Part shown: positions 1-11,659 of the stretch, piece by piece | How the letters are laid out: every line of letters starts with the position of its first letter | Numbering within the stretch: position 1 is the first letter of the stretch | NCBI RefSeq assembly: GCF_000143415.4 | Contig: NW_003314304.1 | Coordinates: 437,418 to 501,417 of the forward strand | Reading direction: 5' to 3' | Source: Selaginella moellendorffii | Lineage: Eukaryota; Streptophyta; Lycopodiopsida; Selaginellales; Selaginellaceae | Length of the DNA: 64,000 nt | The notes under the pieces: generated by a model | Told to the model about the DNA's origin: nothing | The model's input: the letters and a program-made list of their open reading frames with translations, nothing else | Database searches by the model: none | Translations under genes and position numbers: made by a program

Positions 1-43
1 ACTTGCGTTTACTAATCATAAGTCATCAGTATAGATATTACGT

Positions 44-1426
44 ATGGAAACGCTGGTTGTCTACGCGCGGTGCGGGCATTTGGAGGAATCGAGAAGGATC
101 TTTGATGCATTGCCGGCCAAGAACATCGCGTCGTGGACGGCGCTCGCGAGCGCGTATGCCGAGAGTGGGCATCCGGGCGAGGCCAAGGCAGCGTTCGATC
201 GAATGGCGGTGCGGGACGTAGTTTCCTCCACTGCGATGGTCAAGGCGCTGGGCGATTGCGGGCGGATTGGATCGAGCAAGGCGGTGTTTGATGTGATGCC
301 CGAGAGGAACTGCAAGACGTGGGCGACGCTGCTGCGGGGATTTGCTCGCGGCGGAGAGATTGGGCGAGCGAGAGAGGTGCTGGATCGGATGCCCGAGACG
401 AATGTGGTAGCGTGGACGATCCTCGTGCAGGGTTTCGCGCAGCGCGGGCGAGTGGGCGATGCGAAGGCCGCGTTTGATTCCATGCCCGAGAAGAACAGCA
501 TCACTCGCGCGGTGATGCTCGTCATGTTTGCAGAGAATGGATTCGTGGAGGAGGCGGAGGATGTCTTCCAGGAGATTGTCCACCGAAACGCGATCCTCTG
601 GGGGGCGATGCACTGGTGCTATGCCCAAAATGGGGATTTGATTCATGCCAAGAGTTTGTTTGATAGGATGCCTCTGCACAGCATACTTTCGTGGACGATT
701 ATGATCAAGTCATACGCGCAAAAAGGTGACGCTGATCAAGGAAAACAATTGTTTGAAGAAATGCCACACAGAGATCTTGTTTCATGGAACGCGATAATCG
801 CTGTTTATGCCCAGAGAGGTCGTTTCAAAGACGCTATACGAGCGTTTTCTTTGTGTTGCTGCTGGGATTCCTATTCATGGAACACAATTCTCGTGGTATA
901 CGCTTTAGATGCAAATATTTGTGAGGCAAAGAAGACGTTTGATAGAATACCAACTTGGAATTTGGTCTCCTGGAACACAATGCTAGCAGCATATGCCCAG
1001 ACCGGCCATGCGTATTCTGCGATCCAGCTCTTTTGGGCGATGTTTCTTCACGGCTTTGATCCCGACAAGGCAGCGTTTGCCATCGTTTTGACGGCGTGTA
1101 GCCATCTGGGGCTTGTCAAGGAAGCAGTAAGCTACTTCACGGCAATGAGCTTTGACAATGGATTGGACCCTTCGCAAGACCATTACACCTGCATTGTTGA
1201 TGCTCTAGGACGGCTAGGGCGATTGGAAGAGGCCGAGGATGTCCTGGAGAATATGCCTTTGCCAGCTGATGGAGTTGCATGGGCAACGTTTCTTACCGCG
1301 TGTAAAAACCACGGGGAGATGAATCGAGGGATGCATGCTGCGGAATTTACGTGCCAGTCCAGCCTTGTGAGTGATGCATTGCCTTATGTGATGCTGGAGA
1401 ACATCTTCAGAGCAGTTCAGACTTGA
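44..1426 (+). CDS. PPR protein, run of S-type (31-residue) motifs with degenerate E-like tail
   Basis: Intronless 460-codon ORF. From residue 1 it is built of about ten back-to-back 31-residue motifs, each following the pattern W-x-x-x-(I/L/M)-x-x-(Y/F)-A-x-x-G-x(4)-A-(K/R)-x-x-F-D-x-M-P-x-(K/R)-(N/D). Longer PPR units follow, and then a region resembling the E motif (DHYTCIVDALGRLGRLEEAE, near residues 365-385). No E+ or DYW domain follows, so any C-to-U editing role would need a deaminase partner in trans. PPR proteins bind single-stranded organellar RNA; an organellar target is assumed from the family. An in-frame TAG lies at 32-34, and the protein starts inside a helix-turn-helix (VVYARCGHLEE) with no leader. 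The N-terminus is therefore probably lost or lies in an exon left of the window. GC content is clearly higher than in the flanks. Confidence 0.8.
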   Translation: METLVVYARCGHLEESRRIFDALPAKNIASWTALASAYAESGHPGEAKAAFDRMAVRDVVSSTAMVKALGDCGRIGSSKAVFDVMPERNCKTWATLLRGFARGGEIGRAREVLDRMPETNVVAWTILVQGFAQRGRVGDAKAAFDSMPEKNSITRAVMLVMFAENGFVEEAEDVFQEIVHRNAILWGAMHWCYAQNGDLIHAKSLFDRMPLHSILSWTIMIKSYAQKGDADQGKQLFEEMPHRDLVSWNAIIAVYAQRGRFKDAIRAFSLCCCWDSYSWNTILVVYALDANICEAKKTFDRIPTWNLVSWNTMLAAYAQTGHAYSAIQLFWAMFLHGFDPDKAAFAIVLTACSHLGLVKEAVSYFTAMSFDNGLDPSQDHYTCIVDALGRLGRLEEAEDVLENMPLPADGVAWATFLTACKNHGEMNRGMHAAEFTCQSSLVSDALPYVMLENIFRAVQT

Positions 1427-3568
1427 TGTGTTGACCCAAACATCGATCGTTGATATCCAGCCATTCCGTGAGCCGCCCCATCCCCCATGGATGGAGAGCG
1501 GGACGCACAGAGGATTGAGCATAGGAGAGTCTTCATGAGGAGCATAGTCCTCCGCCTCTCGCGTATGAGTCCGTGGTGTCCCATGCATCTGGAATGTTAA
1601 GTGCAGTGGGTTTGCTATAGTCAGCAATGCAAGATCCAATGCTGCTGTTGTGAATTTCAGCAGCAGCACTGCGCTCCTCCTGCTCCACATCAGTGCCATG
1701 CTAGGCGTGGCAATCCAGATTCTCAAGACCATGCCGGTGAGAGTGAGCCGTGGAAGTCTCTCATGAGCTCTTGTTGAAAGTGGGAAGTAGTGGTGTGGAA
1801 AGCTTGCGTTTGAGGCGCGGGTGGAGATGGGCTCATTGCAGTAAGGTGATAATTGCCTTCCTTTTGTATCCTATCTCCCTCGTTGCCTCCCGACATGCTT
1901 CATATGTTCTCCTCTCTGTGTTCCATATGTTATCCTCTCTGCTTGCGAAGCATTGCACAGCATGTTGCTGGAGCTGAGCCTCAGCCCATTCGTTGATGGC
2001 TAGCATTTACGAAGGCTTCATTGGATGTTGATACAGAGAATTAAGTTTAAAGACAATTGGCCCACTTTTATGATGGGCTTAATCTATGTTGACTGGATTG
2101 TTCTTTGCAAAGCATGTATGCAAGGCGATTTTACAAGGAAATTTATCAAATCTTCCGCAAAGTCATTGCCATTATCTGTCAAGAACCAAATCCTTGGAGA
2201 GCTTTAGGAATTAATATATGTATAATGAAGGATAGTTAAGTAATTTGATGATGAGAAGTTTGACATATGTTATCAAACATATTATCTAGCATAGCAATCA
2301 GGGATGCTCAACATCCCAAACAATTCTCCCAATTGGAAATAAGAAATATCACAAGTGCCATTTCCTACTCATCCATTCCCTTTGAAAACTTTCTTTCTAT
2401 TCTGCAGGGTGGAGTTTTATATATAATGTTGTTGTATAGGGCAATATTGCTTCTTCAATGGCAACTAGCACTTGTTCAATGTTTCGTGACCAATCTATTC
2501 CCTTCTCTTCCAATATCATGGAATATAAGTATATGAAATTTTCCAAAACTAACATATTGGAGTACAATCTTAATCATTCTTAAACTCTTAGGAATACTAG
2601 ACTCAACTAGAGATATACTTCAGTTCCCTTTAATCTTCCAGTCTAGCATCATTCCAAATCCAGGATTGGTATTCAGATTAGAATATTGCTAGCCTTTTGA
2701 GACAAGTATAATAGTTGTTTTGAATCGTTAGGATCATCCTTTAGTGATTTTAATCTACATTGAGTTATAATTTAAATAGATTGCTATTTTGTCCTCTATG
2801 ACATGCTAGATGGAGAAAAAGTGTTATATAAGCTCGTATTTTTAATGCATCAAGTATTCTTTACAAATCAAATATTTATTTTAATAGCTTTTTTCTGCAG
2901 GCTATTTGCAAAAGAACGCCCACAAGGTGTATGACCTGTTTAGTATTTGCACACATATCAATTTTGTTATATTTGTATTCTTTATTTTTCCACAATACCT
3001 ATCTTTTATGGCTTCAGTTAAGTTATAGTCATTTACACCTTTGAGTATTTCTTCAATTTAGGCACTATATTTTTGGTTTGCTTAAGCAAACCAACATAGG
3101 ATATACCTGGGTATTCTTGAATATTTTATAATTTAATTGTTGATATTTATTTAGAATAATTTTGTGTTTATAAATTAAAAACATGGTCGTCACGTTGACT
3201 ACATATAGTTGACCGACGGTTTCGGCAAAAAGATGTTCTAATTTATTTTCAAAGCTTTTAAATCTGAGAACTACTAATTCAACGTTTGGACGTGTGTTTG
3301 CAGGTGTGATTTTGTGGCGAGGAAGCAGGAGCAACAGGAGCTTTTCCAGACAAGCTAACTTCTCAAGTTTAACCAGCTGCCACCTCCATTTTCCACGAAC
3401 TCAAAGGGTAGAGAGCTAGCTCTTAATTTTTTTTTGGTTGTTCTCTAGGCTCCAATCTGTTAGGAGTGACTGTTATTGATCAGGCCAGGGATTTCCAACT
3501 CAAAGCTATGTTTCTCATACCTGAAAAGTGTATCCATGAAATATACATATCCTCTTGTAGTTTCTCTT
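1427..3568. other. Intergenic, no gene recognised
   Basis: Between the converging PPR and fucosidase genes. The first 500 bp are of balanced composition and could hold the PPR 3' UTR. From about 2000 on the sequence is AT-rich, with only short ORFs that show no domain pattern. No LTR, terminal inverted repeat or RNA gene was recognised. Confidence 0.5.
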
Positions 3569-5278
3569 CTAAATAGAAGACAAGTGCCTGAGGTTGTACA
3601 TATCGAAGTACAAACCAAAGAAGCAGATCAATGGATCTCCCCGTGACGTGTCAATCAGCAGTCGAACGAGGCGAGCAGCGCATACTTGATCCTCTTCCAG
3701 TCGATCCACTTTCCTGTAACCAATGGTGCTACCGTTGCTCACCAGGTACCAGCCCAGCTCGCTGTCCCATGCCTCGACGTGATATTCCATGACCCTTTGT
3801 CCCATGTTTACTGGCTCTCGGATCTCTAGTGCGTTGAACATTGAGACCTTGCCAAGATCAAGCTCGATCCAGCCGGTCGACTCCCCTTGCATTGGAGCCC
3901 AGAAAGTTTCCATACGCTCGTCAAGTATTTGCTTCGGCCCGAACGAAGAGCTGCGAACGCTGCTTGCTGTCACGGACAAGGGATTCGCTGCTAAGTTGAC
4001 GCTGAAGATGGAATCTATGGCGGAGCTAAACCGCTCCAGCGTCTGGAAGTCGGATTCGTCGATCAGTCCCGACGAGTTTGGAGGGACGTTGAGCAGGAGC
4101 AAGCAGTTCCTGGCGGATGATTTGTAGAAAACGTCGAGCAGCTGCTCCAGGGATTTTGGAGCCTCGTTCCTGTGCCAAAACCAACCGGGCCTGATGGAGA
4201 TATCGCACTCCGGAGGGAGCCAGTCGGTTCCAGCACTCTCTCCAGACATCAAGTACCTGTTGATGTTGCGAATTGGATCGAGTTTCACGAGAACGAAAGT
4301 TTCATGCAAGGATGGATTTTACGTACTGGCCATCGCTCCTGCCGATCGTAATGGAAGATCTGTTCGCCATCGCCCAGCATGGTTGTCCGGCCTCGCCATA
4401 CTCGTTCCCAACCCATCGGATGTCGGGGCCAGCGTCGGAAAAGATGTTGGCACCGGGTTGCAGCTGATGAATCGTGTCAAACCAGAGCTCAAAATCGTAG
4501 CTCATGTTCACTGCAGTGGGTGATTTCGCACCATCCAGCCACACCTCGGAGATCGGCCCATATCTGCACGCCAAAACAGAATGCCGCGTCAAGGCATCTG
4601 CTGCTAGAGATGAAAACTACAAAAGCCCACAAGCTCGCGAGCTCCTAATGCTAAAACCGTTTGATGGGCTGGAGCAAATGCAAACATATCACACAGTGAC
4701 CATGCCACCAAGAAAAATGCGTGAAGAAGAAGCAAAGAATGTCTCACTCACCCAGTAAGAAGCTCTCGGAGCTGAGCCAAGTAGAACTCGTTGTAGAGAA
4801 GAGTGTCGCCATAGCAGCTCTCGTGCAAATCCCATGGCGAGAGGTAAAAGCCCACGTCCAATCCACGCTCCCTGGCGGCAGCCACGAACTCGGCCACCAC
4901 ATCCCCCTTCCCTCCTCGCCAAGAGCTGCTAGCCACGGAGAAATTGGTGTAGGCCGAGGGCCACAGGCAGAACCCGTCGTGGTGCTTGACCGTGAGGATC
5001 ACGAGCTGCGCGCCCGCGGATTGGGCCGCGTCCATCCACTGCGACGCATTCAATCGCTCCGGGTTGAAGATGGAGGGCGATTCGTGGCCGGATCCACGCT
5101 CCGAGTCCGTGAATGTGTTGACGCCGAAGTGGAAGAACATCGAGAGGCGGCGCGAGTGGAACTGGAGCTGGCGCCATGAGGGAATTGGGCGGAGAGGGAG
5201 CGGTGGGGGCGAATTTAGGGCGACAGCTCTCAAGAACACTAGTATCTCGAGGAGCAAGAAAGAGAGATGGAAATTCAT
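3569..5278 (-). CDS. FUC1: Alpha-L-fucosidase, GH29, secreted, three exons
   Basis: Hydrolyses terminal alpha-L-fucose from glycans (plant FUC1 type, acting in the secretory pathway, cell wall or vacuole). Exons read on the minus strand: 5278-4752, 4563-4327 and 4256-3569, with GT-AG introns 4751-4564 (188 bp) and 4326-4257 (70 bp). Spliced length is about 483 residues, usual for the plant family. Residues 1-21 form a hydrophobic signal peptide. GH29 landmarks are present: the MFFHFGVNTFTDSE stretch, the LTVKHHDGFCLWPS block, YLSPWDLHE, and EVWLDGA with the nucleophile Asp. GRSDGQY is rebuilt across intron 2 and PPECDISIRPGWFW follows. The last about 140 residues form a discoidin-like (F5/8 C) beta domain with the WIELDLG motif. 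All junctions keep frame and no lesion was seen, so it is probably functional. A TATA-like TTATAAG lies about 30 bp upstream of the ATG. Confidence 0.88.
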
Positions 5279-5546
5279 TGCTATAGATAATGGAGGAGAG
5301 AGCCAATCTTATAAGCCCAGTGGAGTAGAGGAATTGTCACCAGAGAGTAAAATCTTTGCTTCTTCCAGGGTGTCCTTGTTCTTGCAAGGCAAGATGGATT
5401 ATCTTCTTCTTCTTAGCCGTGATCTCCAAGCTAGATTGGAATGTTCTTTCTCCGTCCAGGATTCTCAAGAGCTGTGGAGGTCGCGCCCGGATTCTCGCAA
5501 GGAATACCTCGCGAATCGCGAATGCGTGTGAGATCCAGCAAAGTTT

Positions 5547-6170
5547 ATGGCATTGCTCTTCCCCAATTTCGTGATTTCCACAGACACCTCAGAGGATTGC
5601 TTGCTCTCCTGGGGAGCACTGCTCAAGAACTGCCGGGATCTGTCACAGGGGAGGCAAATCCACGCCCGCATTGCGCAGAGCGAGCACCGCCGCAACAAAT
5701 ACCTCGCGAATCTGCAAATGCGGCAGCGTCGATGACGCCCGTGCAATCTTGGAATCCATAGAGAATCCTAAGCTCTTCTCCTCCAACATCATGATCCAGG
5801 CCTACGCACAGGCGAAATATCTAAATCGAGCGCGCAGAACGTTCGATGGGATGCTCCGGCGAGATGCCTCGACGTGGAACTCGATCGTCACGGCATATGC
5901 CGAAAACGGGCATCTTGATAAAGCGCGAGAGATTTTCGAATTGGCCCCAGAGAAGAACGAGATCTCTTGGAATGTGATGATCACGCTTTGCATCCGCAGT
6001 GGAAAGATAGCTTCTGCCAAGGATTGGTATGATCAGATGCCCGTGAAGACGATCGTTGCGCAGACTGCCCTCGTCACAGCATTTGCCAGGAAAGGGCATT
6101 TGGAAGAGCCGAGGCTTTGTTTGAGAACATAAAGGAGGAGCACGATGTAGAGTCATGGGCTTTTGGCTCT
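5547..6170 (+). pseudogene. PPR gene fragment, frameshifted and 3' truncated
   Basis: It begins with a plausible PPR N-terminus (ATG at 5547; L-L-K-N-C-R-D-L then GRQIHARIAQSEHRRNKYLAN) and continues as S-type motifs up to about 6170. Two breaks are visible. Near 5711-5716 the sequence for the usual LLVQMYGKCG turn has collapsed, so KYLAN runs into a stop while KCGSVDDARAI continues in another frame. Near 6103-6107 a single G is missing from GAAGAGGCC, so GHLEE reads to a stop while AEALFENIKEEHDVESW continues in the next frame. PPR homology ends at about 6170, where SEC16-like sequence begins on the same strand. This is a dead partial copy of an S-type PPR gene like the one at 44-1426. Confidence 0.75.
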
Positions 6171-6184
6171 CGCTGTCTACAGAC

Positions 6185-8719
6185 AACTCCAACCGAACAG
6201 CAAATGCAGGTTGGGCAGTCTTTTTCTCTTGAGTTGATATTTGAGGTGAAAAGGCTACTGATTGCCGGAAAGCAGAAAGAGGCTTTACGGGCTGCTCAAG
6301 ACGGGCAACTTTGGGGATGTGCTCTTCTTATGGCCCGGTTGTCTTGTAGCTTTGATGTATAGACCGTTAGTGATGGTCTTGTGGTTTTTAATAGTTCTAC
6401 ACCGACACTATAGCGGACATGGCTCAACGTCAGTTTCAACCAGGGTTTCCCCTCCGGACTCTAACTCTTCTTTATGCTGGTCAACATGCCGGAGTGTTCG
6501 TAGGGAACACTAATTCGTCGAACGTAACAGCGCCTCAACCTCAACCGGTTCCAGCGTCCGCTGTAGATGGTGCAACACAGGTGAAATACTTTTATCAAGC
6601 TACTCTTAAGGAGTGCATGTTGACTTGCAGGACGCAGTAGAAGGAATGCTCGAAGAATGGCAGGAAAACCTGGCTATAATGGCAGCTAACCGAACTAATG
6701 GGGACGAGAGAGTGATTATGCATCTTGGTGATTGTCTCTGGAGACATCGAGATGAGGTATATACATGGTCACACGTTGATGTTTCTCATAGTTTTAACTT
6801 GCAGATATGTGGAGCCCATATTTGCTATCTTGTTGCAAATGCTAGTTTTGAGCCTTTCTCCCCTTCTGCCAGACTTTGTCTTATAGGTGCCGACCATTGT
6901 AAGTATCCACGCACGTACGCTAGTCCAGAAGCTATCCAGGTAAGCCGTGTTTGTCCTCAATAACAATTGTTAACCTTTTCTTCATCAGCGAATGGAAGTG
7001 TACGAATCTGCAAGAGTGACTGGCAATTCCCAGTTTATTTTACTTCCTTTTCAGCCATACAAGCTTATTTATGCGTCGACGCTTGCTGAAGCTGGAAAGA
7101 TAAACGAAGCTCTAAGGTTGGTAGTGATTTTTAACTGTATCCTTAAGGTTTCTCTTCGAAGGTATTGCCAAGCGGTGTTGAAAACATTGAAAACAGTGGG
7201 CCAAGCGTCTTCGTATCCACTCTCAGGTTTGTAATCGGACACTCGGCTTTTATACTCACTTTCCTGTTATCCAGGGAGGCTCGACGTCAATTGTGCAACG
7301 GTTTTTTGGCAATATTGGTCTACACAAGATGACAGGCCCTTCTTCCCCGAAAGCTTCTGATATGCTGATATTAATAACTGTCCCGCAACAGCTTCTAGCA
7401 GAAGCAGTGTATCACTTGCCTCGTCGGCATCAATAGAACCCATAAGTGATAATACGAGAAGATCCAACATGCCAGCGAGAAGCATTTCTGAGCCTGACTT
7501 TAGGCCTGGACAGGTAACTCGACTTGCTCTTGTGTACCTTCGATTAGAACTTGTATTCTTTCATCAGATCGTTAGTCTAGCGAAAGGAATCTTTACTTCT
7601 TTCGTGCAAAGAGCGATGGGCTTCATAAAAACACCTTCGAAGGAGGTTTGTAGAAGCTTTGGAAAGAGCGCTAGCTGATTGATGGTTAGTACGTGATGCA
7701 GGCAAAGCTTGGCGACAGCAACAAGTTTAGATACGACGAGACACTGAAGCGCAGGGTTGAAGAAGGAGCCGAGGCACAAGCGCCAGAGCTTCCGTTGGCT
7801 CCTCCTCCCACGGCAAACAAGCTCGTCTCGCGCGTGGAGGAGAACGGTCTCAGTTTTCAGGAGATGAGCCTAGATTTGCAGGAGGTGGGGGAGGAGGAAG
7901 TGGATTAGAGGAAGACCCAGCCATTGTTAGAATCTAGAAGAAATCTAGTAACGAGGTCTTTCCTAGGGGCAGGTCCTAGAGTAGCGAGCACTCCTATTTC
8001 CATGTCTCCGGAGAGACCACAGCCAACTCCGGAAAGGCCGCAACCGGTTGTGAGTAGAATCCCACCAATGGCTCCGAGCAGTAACCAGTACGCAGCTCGC
8101 GCACGTCAAAACGTTAAATCAAGGTACCGTTTTGGTCATTCCCAGCACTCCAATCTCACGAGGTTTTTGGAGATATGTCGATACATTCAACAAAGGTAGC
8201 ATAACACCATCATCGGACTCTCCTCCACTGTTTGGCGCGGTGCCAAAGGCAAGCGCAAAGCCTTTGGCTCCAGCGAGATTTTTCGTGCCTGCGGCCGCTG
8301 CTGCCGCTGCTCCAGATATCAACAGCAACCATTCGGTGGATCCTTCCTCGGCACCGGCCTTTGTCCCCGACACGGCATTCTCAAACGGGAATGGACCGTT
8401 TGCAGCAGCAGCATTCGCTCAGCCGGTTGTACAGGATATGAGAAACGATCCGGGGCCAACGCCTGATCATCTCTCGAGCGGCTCTTCACCAGCAATGTTC
8501 TATTCGAATCACTATCCAGCAGCACCGTCGACCGTCTCGTTGCCGCCACCTCCAGCTCTGGAAGTCACTCCGCCAGTGATGGTCGAGCAGCAGCAGCAAA
8601 ACCAACACCAGGAAAGTTCGATTCATCGGCACCACCATCAACAGTCCGGCACAGTGGGATTCGAAGCTGCCAGTTCCTCCGGAGTGTTTGGAGACGACTT
8701 GCAAGAGGTGGAATTGTAA
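6185..8719 (+). pseudogene. SEC16: SEC16 homologue, 3' part only, with internal stops
   Basis: SEC16 (MAG5 type in plants) organises COPII vesicle budding at ER exit sites. Recognisable order: the end of the central ACE1 helical domain (AGKQKEALRAAQDGQLWG), SPLRTL-like PLRTLTLLYAGQ, ENLAIMAANRTNGDERV, IIHLGDCLW-like, AHICYLVA, SARLCLIGADH, PRTYASPEAIQ, FQPYKLIYA, and YCQAVLKTLKT. The C-terminal part then has RSISEPDF, AKLGDSNKFRYDETLKR, EEGAE, LAPPPTA, a SNQYAAR stretch and RYVDTFNKG, ending in a Pro/Gln-rich tail. Introns are 38-50 bp, for example 6581-6630, 6757-6804, 6940-6988, 7117-7161 and 8124-8172. The N-terminal half is absent and replaced by PPR sequence. In-frame TAG codons lie at 6360-6362 and 7906-7908, and the frame near 7360-7395 is unclear. 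Many splice frames survive, so decay is recent or some transcript may still be made. Confidence 0.8.
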
Positions 8720-11659
8720 ATCACACTCCACAAGTAAGTAGTAGTGACTGTTGCTGGGTGGATTTTGGTAGAGCAGTGTAGCGAAGTAGTAGTCGTGGAA
8801 GGAGGAATTTTTTTTGGCTGGGGTGATTCTTTGGAGCCACGAGCGAAGCAGGAAGCAAGATAAATAAAATGGATCAAACAATATAATTCAGGAATTAAAT
8901 TCTATAAAACAATAAAATTTAAAATGAAAACGGTAAAATATAACATAGAATATAAATAGAATCAAATAGAGTAATAAACTACAACATATGCAACATATAC
9001 TCTTCAATAATAAATTTCAAGCCATGATTCTCATTATATAATCTTGTAAACAAAATTTCGATAAATACTAAAAAAATTCTAGTTATTTTTTGAAAAAACT
9101 TTGTATGGAGTCTCTTCTTGAACTATATGACAACATTAAATATCTGTACTACATTATTTAATTAATCCTGCCTAAATTCAAACAAAACTGATACAAGCTA
9201 TTAGTATCATAACACTACCCTATTCTTTGTCAAGCTTGCATTTCAAATTTTCACCCTCTTAGCCTTATGGTTTTTTCTTAGGTTTTATTATTTGGGTTCT
9301 CTATGGATCACATCTTTCTCTAGCACATCCTAAACACATATCTCTCCCACACTGTTTTGGTTTGTTTATGTCCATGGTAAGTTTTTCTTTCCTCAAAACA
9401 TATGGTTTTCATTATTATAAAGAATATACATTTGTATTTTAGTATTGCTTGGTGTGAGACTATATGATAGTGTAGTGTATTTACAAGAGAGTCATCCCAT
9501 ACTTGTCTATAAGCATGAGAGCGCATGCCTAGAAATCTCAAAATAAAAGAACAAAGATTTACAAGAAAGAGTCATCCAAAACTGGTCTATAGGTGTACAA
9601 GTGCATGCCAAAAAATCTCAAGCTTCTTTGGAGAAACTCAAGTTTGAGTTTGGCTAGGCATGAGCCCACATGCTAGCTTAAAAAAACAAGAGACCATGAA
9701 AGAGAGAGTGTTAGAAATCCTTACATTTTTAAAAAATGAATGTGAGACCATGCTTGTTCAAAGTTAAGTAACCCCCATTTCTTTGGTCATTTTACAAACT
9801 TGCACTTACCAATCTATTTCTCTTTTAATTTGACTTTGGTTTATTGTGAGCTCATATTCTTTCATCAATACATTAAATTGGTTTTTAGTGTGCAAGTGCA
9901 TGCTAGAAATTCTTTGACTTCATGTGTGCTTATTTTATGCATTTTTAATTATTTTCACTATATATTTTCATGCTTTTTTTTCTCATATTCACAAAAGGAG
10001 CTTTGTTTTTTAATTTCTATTTTCTTGTCTTTTTTTTGTACTTTTGTCCTTCTATTTGTGTTTTGATATTTGTAATTTTCTTTGTTTTTCTCAAGTTGTT
10101 AAAGGAGATATAATAGAGATTTTTGGGATAATGGAGAATCAATTGCAAAAGGAAGAATGGAATCTTTAGATGCTACTTACATTTGTCACTGTGCTTCTTT
10201 AAGAGTTCGATGTGTTTTGCTTTGCATTATTAAAGTGTTTACCTTGAATTACTCCCCCCTTACAGGTGAATTGGATGTTAGTAGGGAAATACAATTGGAA
10301 CACAAAGGAATAATGATGAAGATGTTATTCCACAAAAGATAGAGGCAAATATTTCTGAAGGCAAGAATATCCCTAATTCTGGTTGTTCTTCTATAGATAT
10401 AAATGCTTGTAGTATATGGTATAAAGCTCTTGTGAAGATAGTGGATGCTATACACTGAGGGACTAGTTATTGTTGTAGACCCCTCAAAATGCTCTATACA
10501 ACATAACTTTAGGGTGGGATTATATTAGAATCTCAATCTCTTTTTTTGTTATGTTTCAAGTAAGTTGGAAATAGGTAGTCTAGTTCAATGAAAACTATCC
10601 CAAACTCTTTTTGGTAATAGTATACCATCTACCATACTAATAATCACTTGCATTTCTTCTTCACATTATTGAAAACGAAAATATACATTTATTAGATGAG
10701 CTATTAAGAAGCAACCAAGGAAATAGAAATCAAATACTAAGGATTTAACAAGTGGAGGTCCCTCAGGGATGATGGGGAATAAAAATAATAGTTAATCGAA
10801 GCATAGACAATGATCGAAGATAAAAAAATAAAAGAATCAAGAATCTAAAAACATGTATCAACAATAACCTCGAGGACAACAACATTTAAAATGCAACCAC
10901 TACTCAGCTCATACTTTTTGAACATTACCATTGACTGGAGAACGTGGATGCTCATAGTGAGGACGTGCATGAATTTATACAACACAATTAAAGGTAAGCC
11001 ACAATTACTTTACAACAATTTAACACAACAAGGACTTATAAAAAGAGTAACCATAGTATGCACTTCTGTTTGATCCCGAAGTTGGCAAGCAATGGCCTTA
11101 TTGAAAACTGATCAACTTTACTGAGTTGAGTATAACGTAGCAACACAAATACCAAAATTCAAGAAAATGATAACTCAAGAAAACTTTAGCACAACATTGG
11201 ATGTACAAACACAACCCTGATCCACTCAAAATACAAGAGCGAGATCAGATATAACAAGTTTGCGATATCATGCTCGATTTTATTTCTCACTTGGAGCTTT
11301 ACTCAGAGGTAGAGAACAAATACAAGAAGAGAAGAAACAACTATAGCACAAATTAGAAGTAGATAAGTAATAGAAGACTCAAGCTTAAATCGAAATCCTT
11401 GAGACTATATTCAAGACTTTTGACAAAATGACCTAAGCCACACAAGTTAGCAAACCAAGCAACATCAACACAACCAATGCCAAGGAAGACACAATCAACC
11501 AAGATTTAGACTTAGATCAAGATTTACCACCACTCAAAACTCCTAATTACGAAGATTAGAACACCGACAACTCTCAGTTTTATCCAGCTTCTCTAGAAAC
11601 TGAACCATCACCAATAGTAGAAAGATCGCACTCATTAGTCTAGCAACACCCTATAACAT
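8720..11659. other. AT-rich intergenic and unclassified repeat DNA
   Basis: No gene or domain was recognised. Strongly AT-rich with T- or A-homopolymer runs. Many A-rich stretches after about 10.7 kb resemble the composition of the gypsy element that follows and may be its unrecognisable 5' part. No paired LTR was found here. Confidence 0.45.
9480..9620. repeat. Imperfect direct repeat, two copies about 78 bp apart
   Basis: The pattern TTTACAAGA...GAGTCATCC...CT(T/G)GTCTATA...GCATGCC...AAATCTCAA occurs at about 9480-9541 and again at about 9558-9620 with small substitutions and indels. It is probably part of an unclassified repeat. Confidence 0.5.

Noticed and set aside
38-679. Long minus-strand ORFs opposite the first PPR gene
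   Set aside because: They are antisense shadows of the GC-rich PPR reading frame and show no domain pattern.
1214-1732. Minus-strand 172-codon ORF after the first PPR gene
   Set aside because: It partly mirrors the PPR end, and the rest has no recognisable motif.
8319-8881. Minus-strand ORFs over the SEC16 3' end
   Set aside because: They mirror the Ala/Pro/Gln-rich SEC16 tail and its repeats. No independent start or domain.
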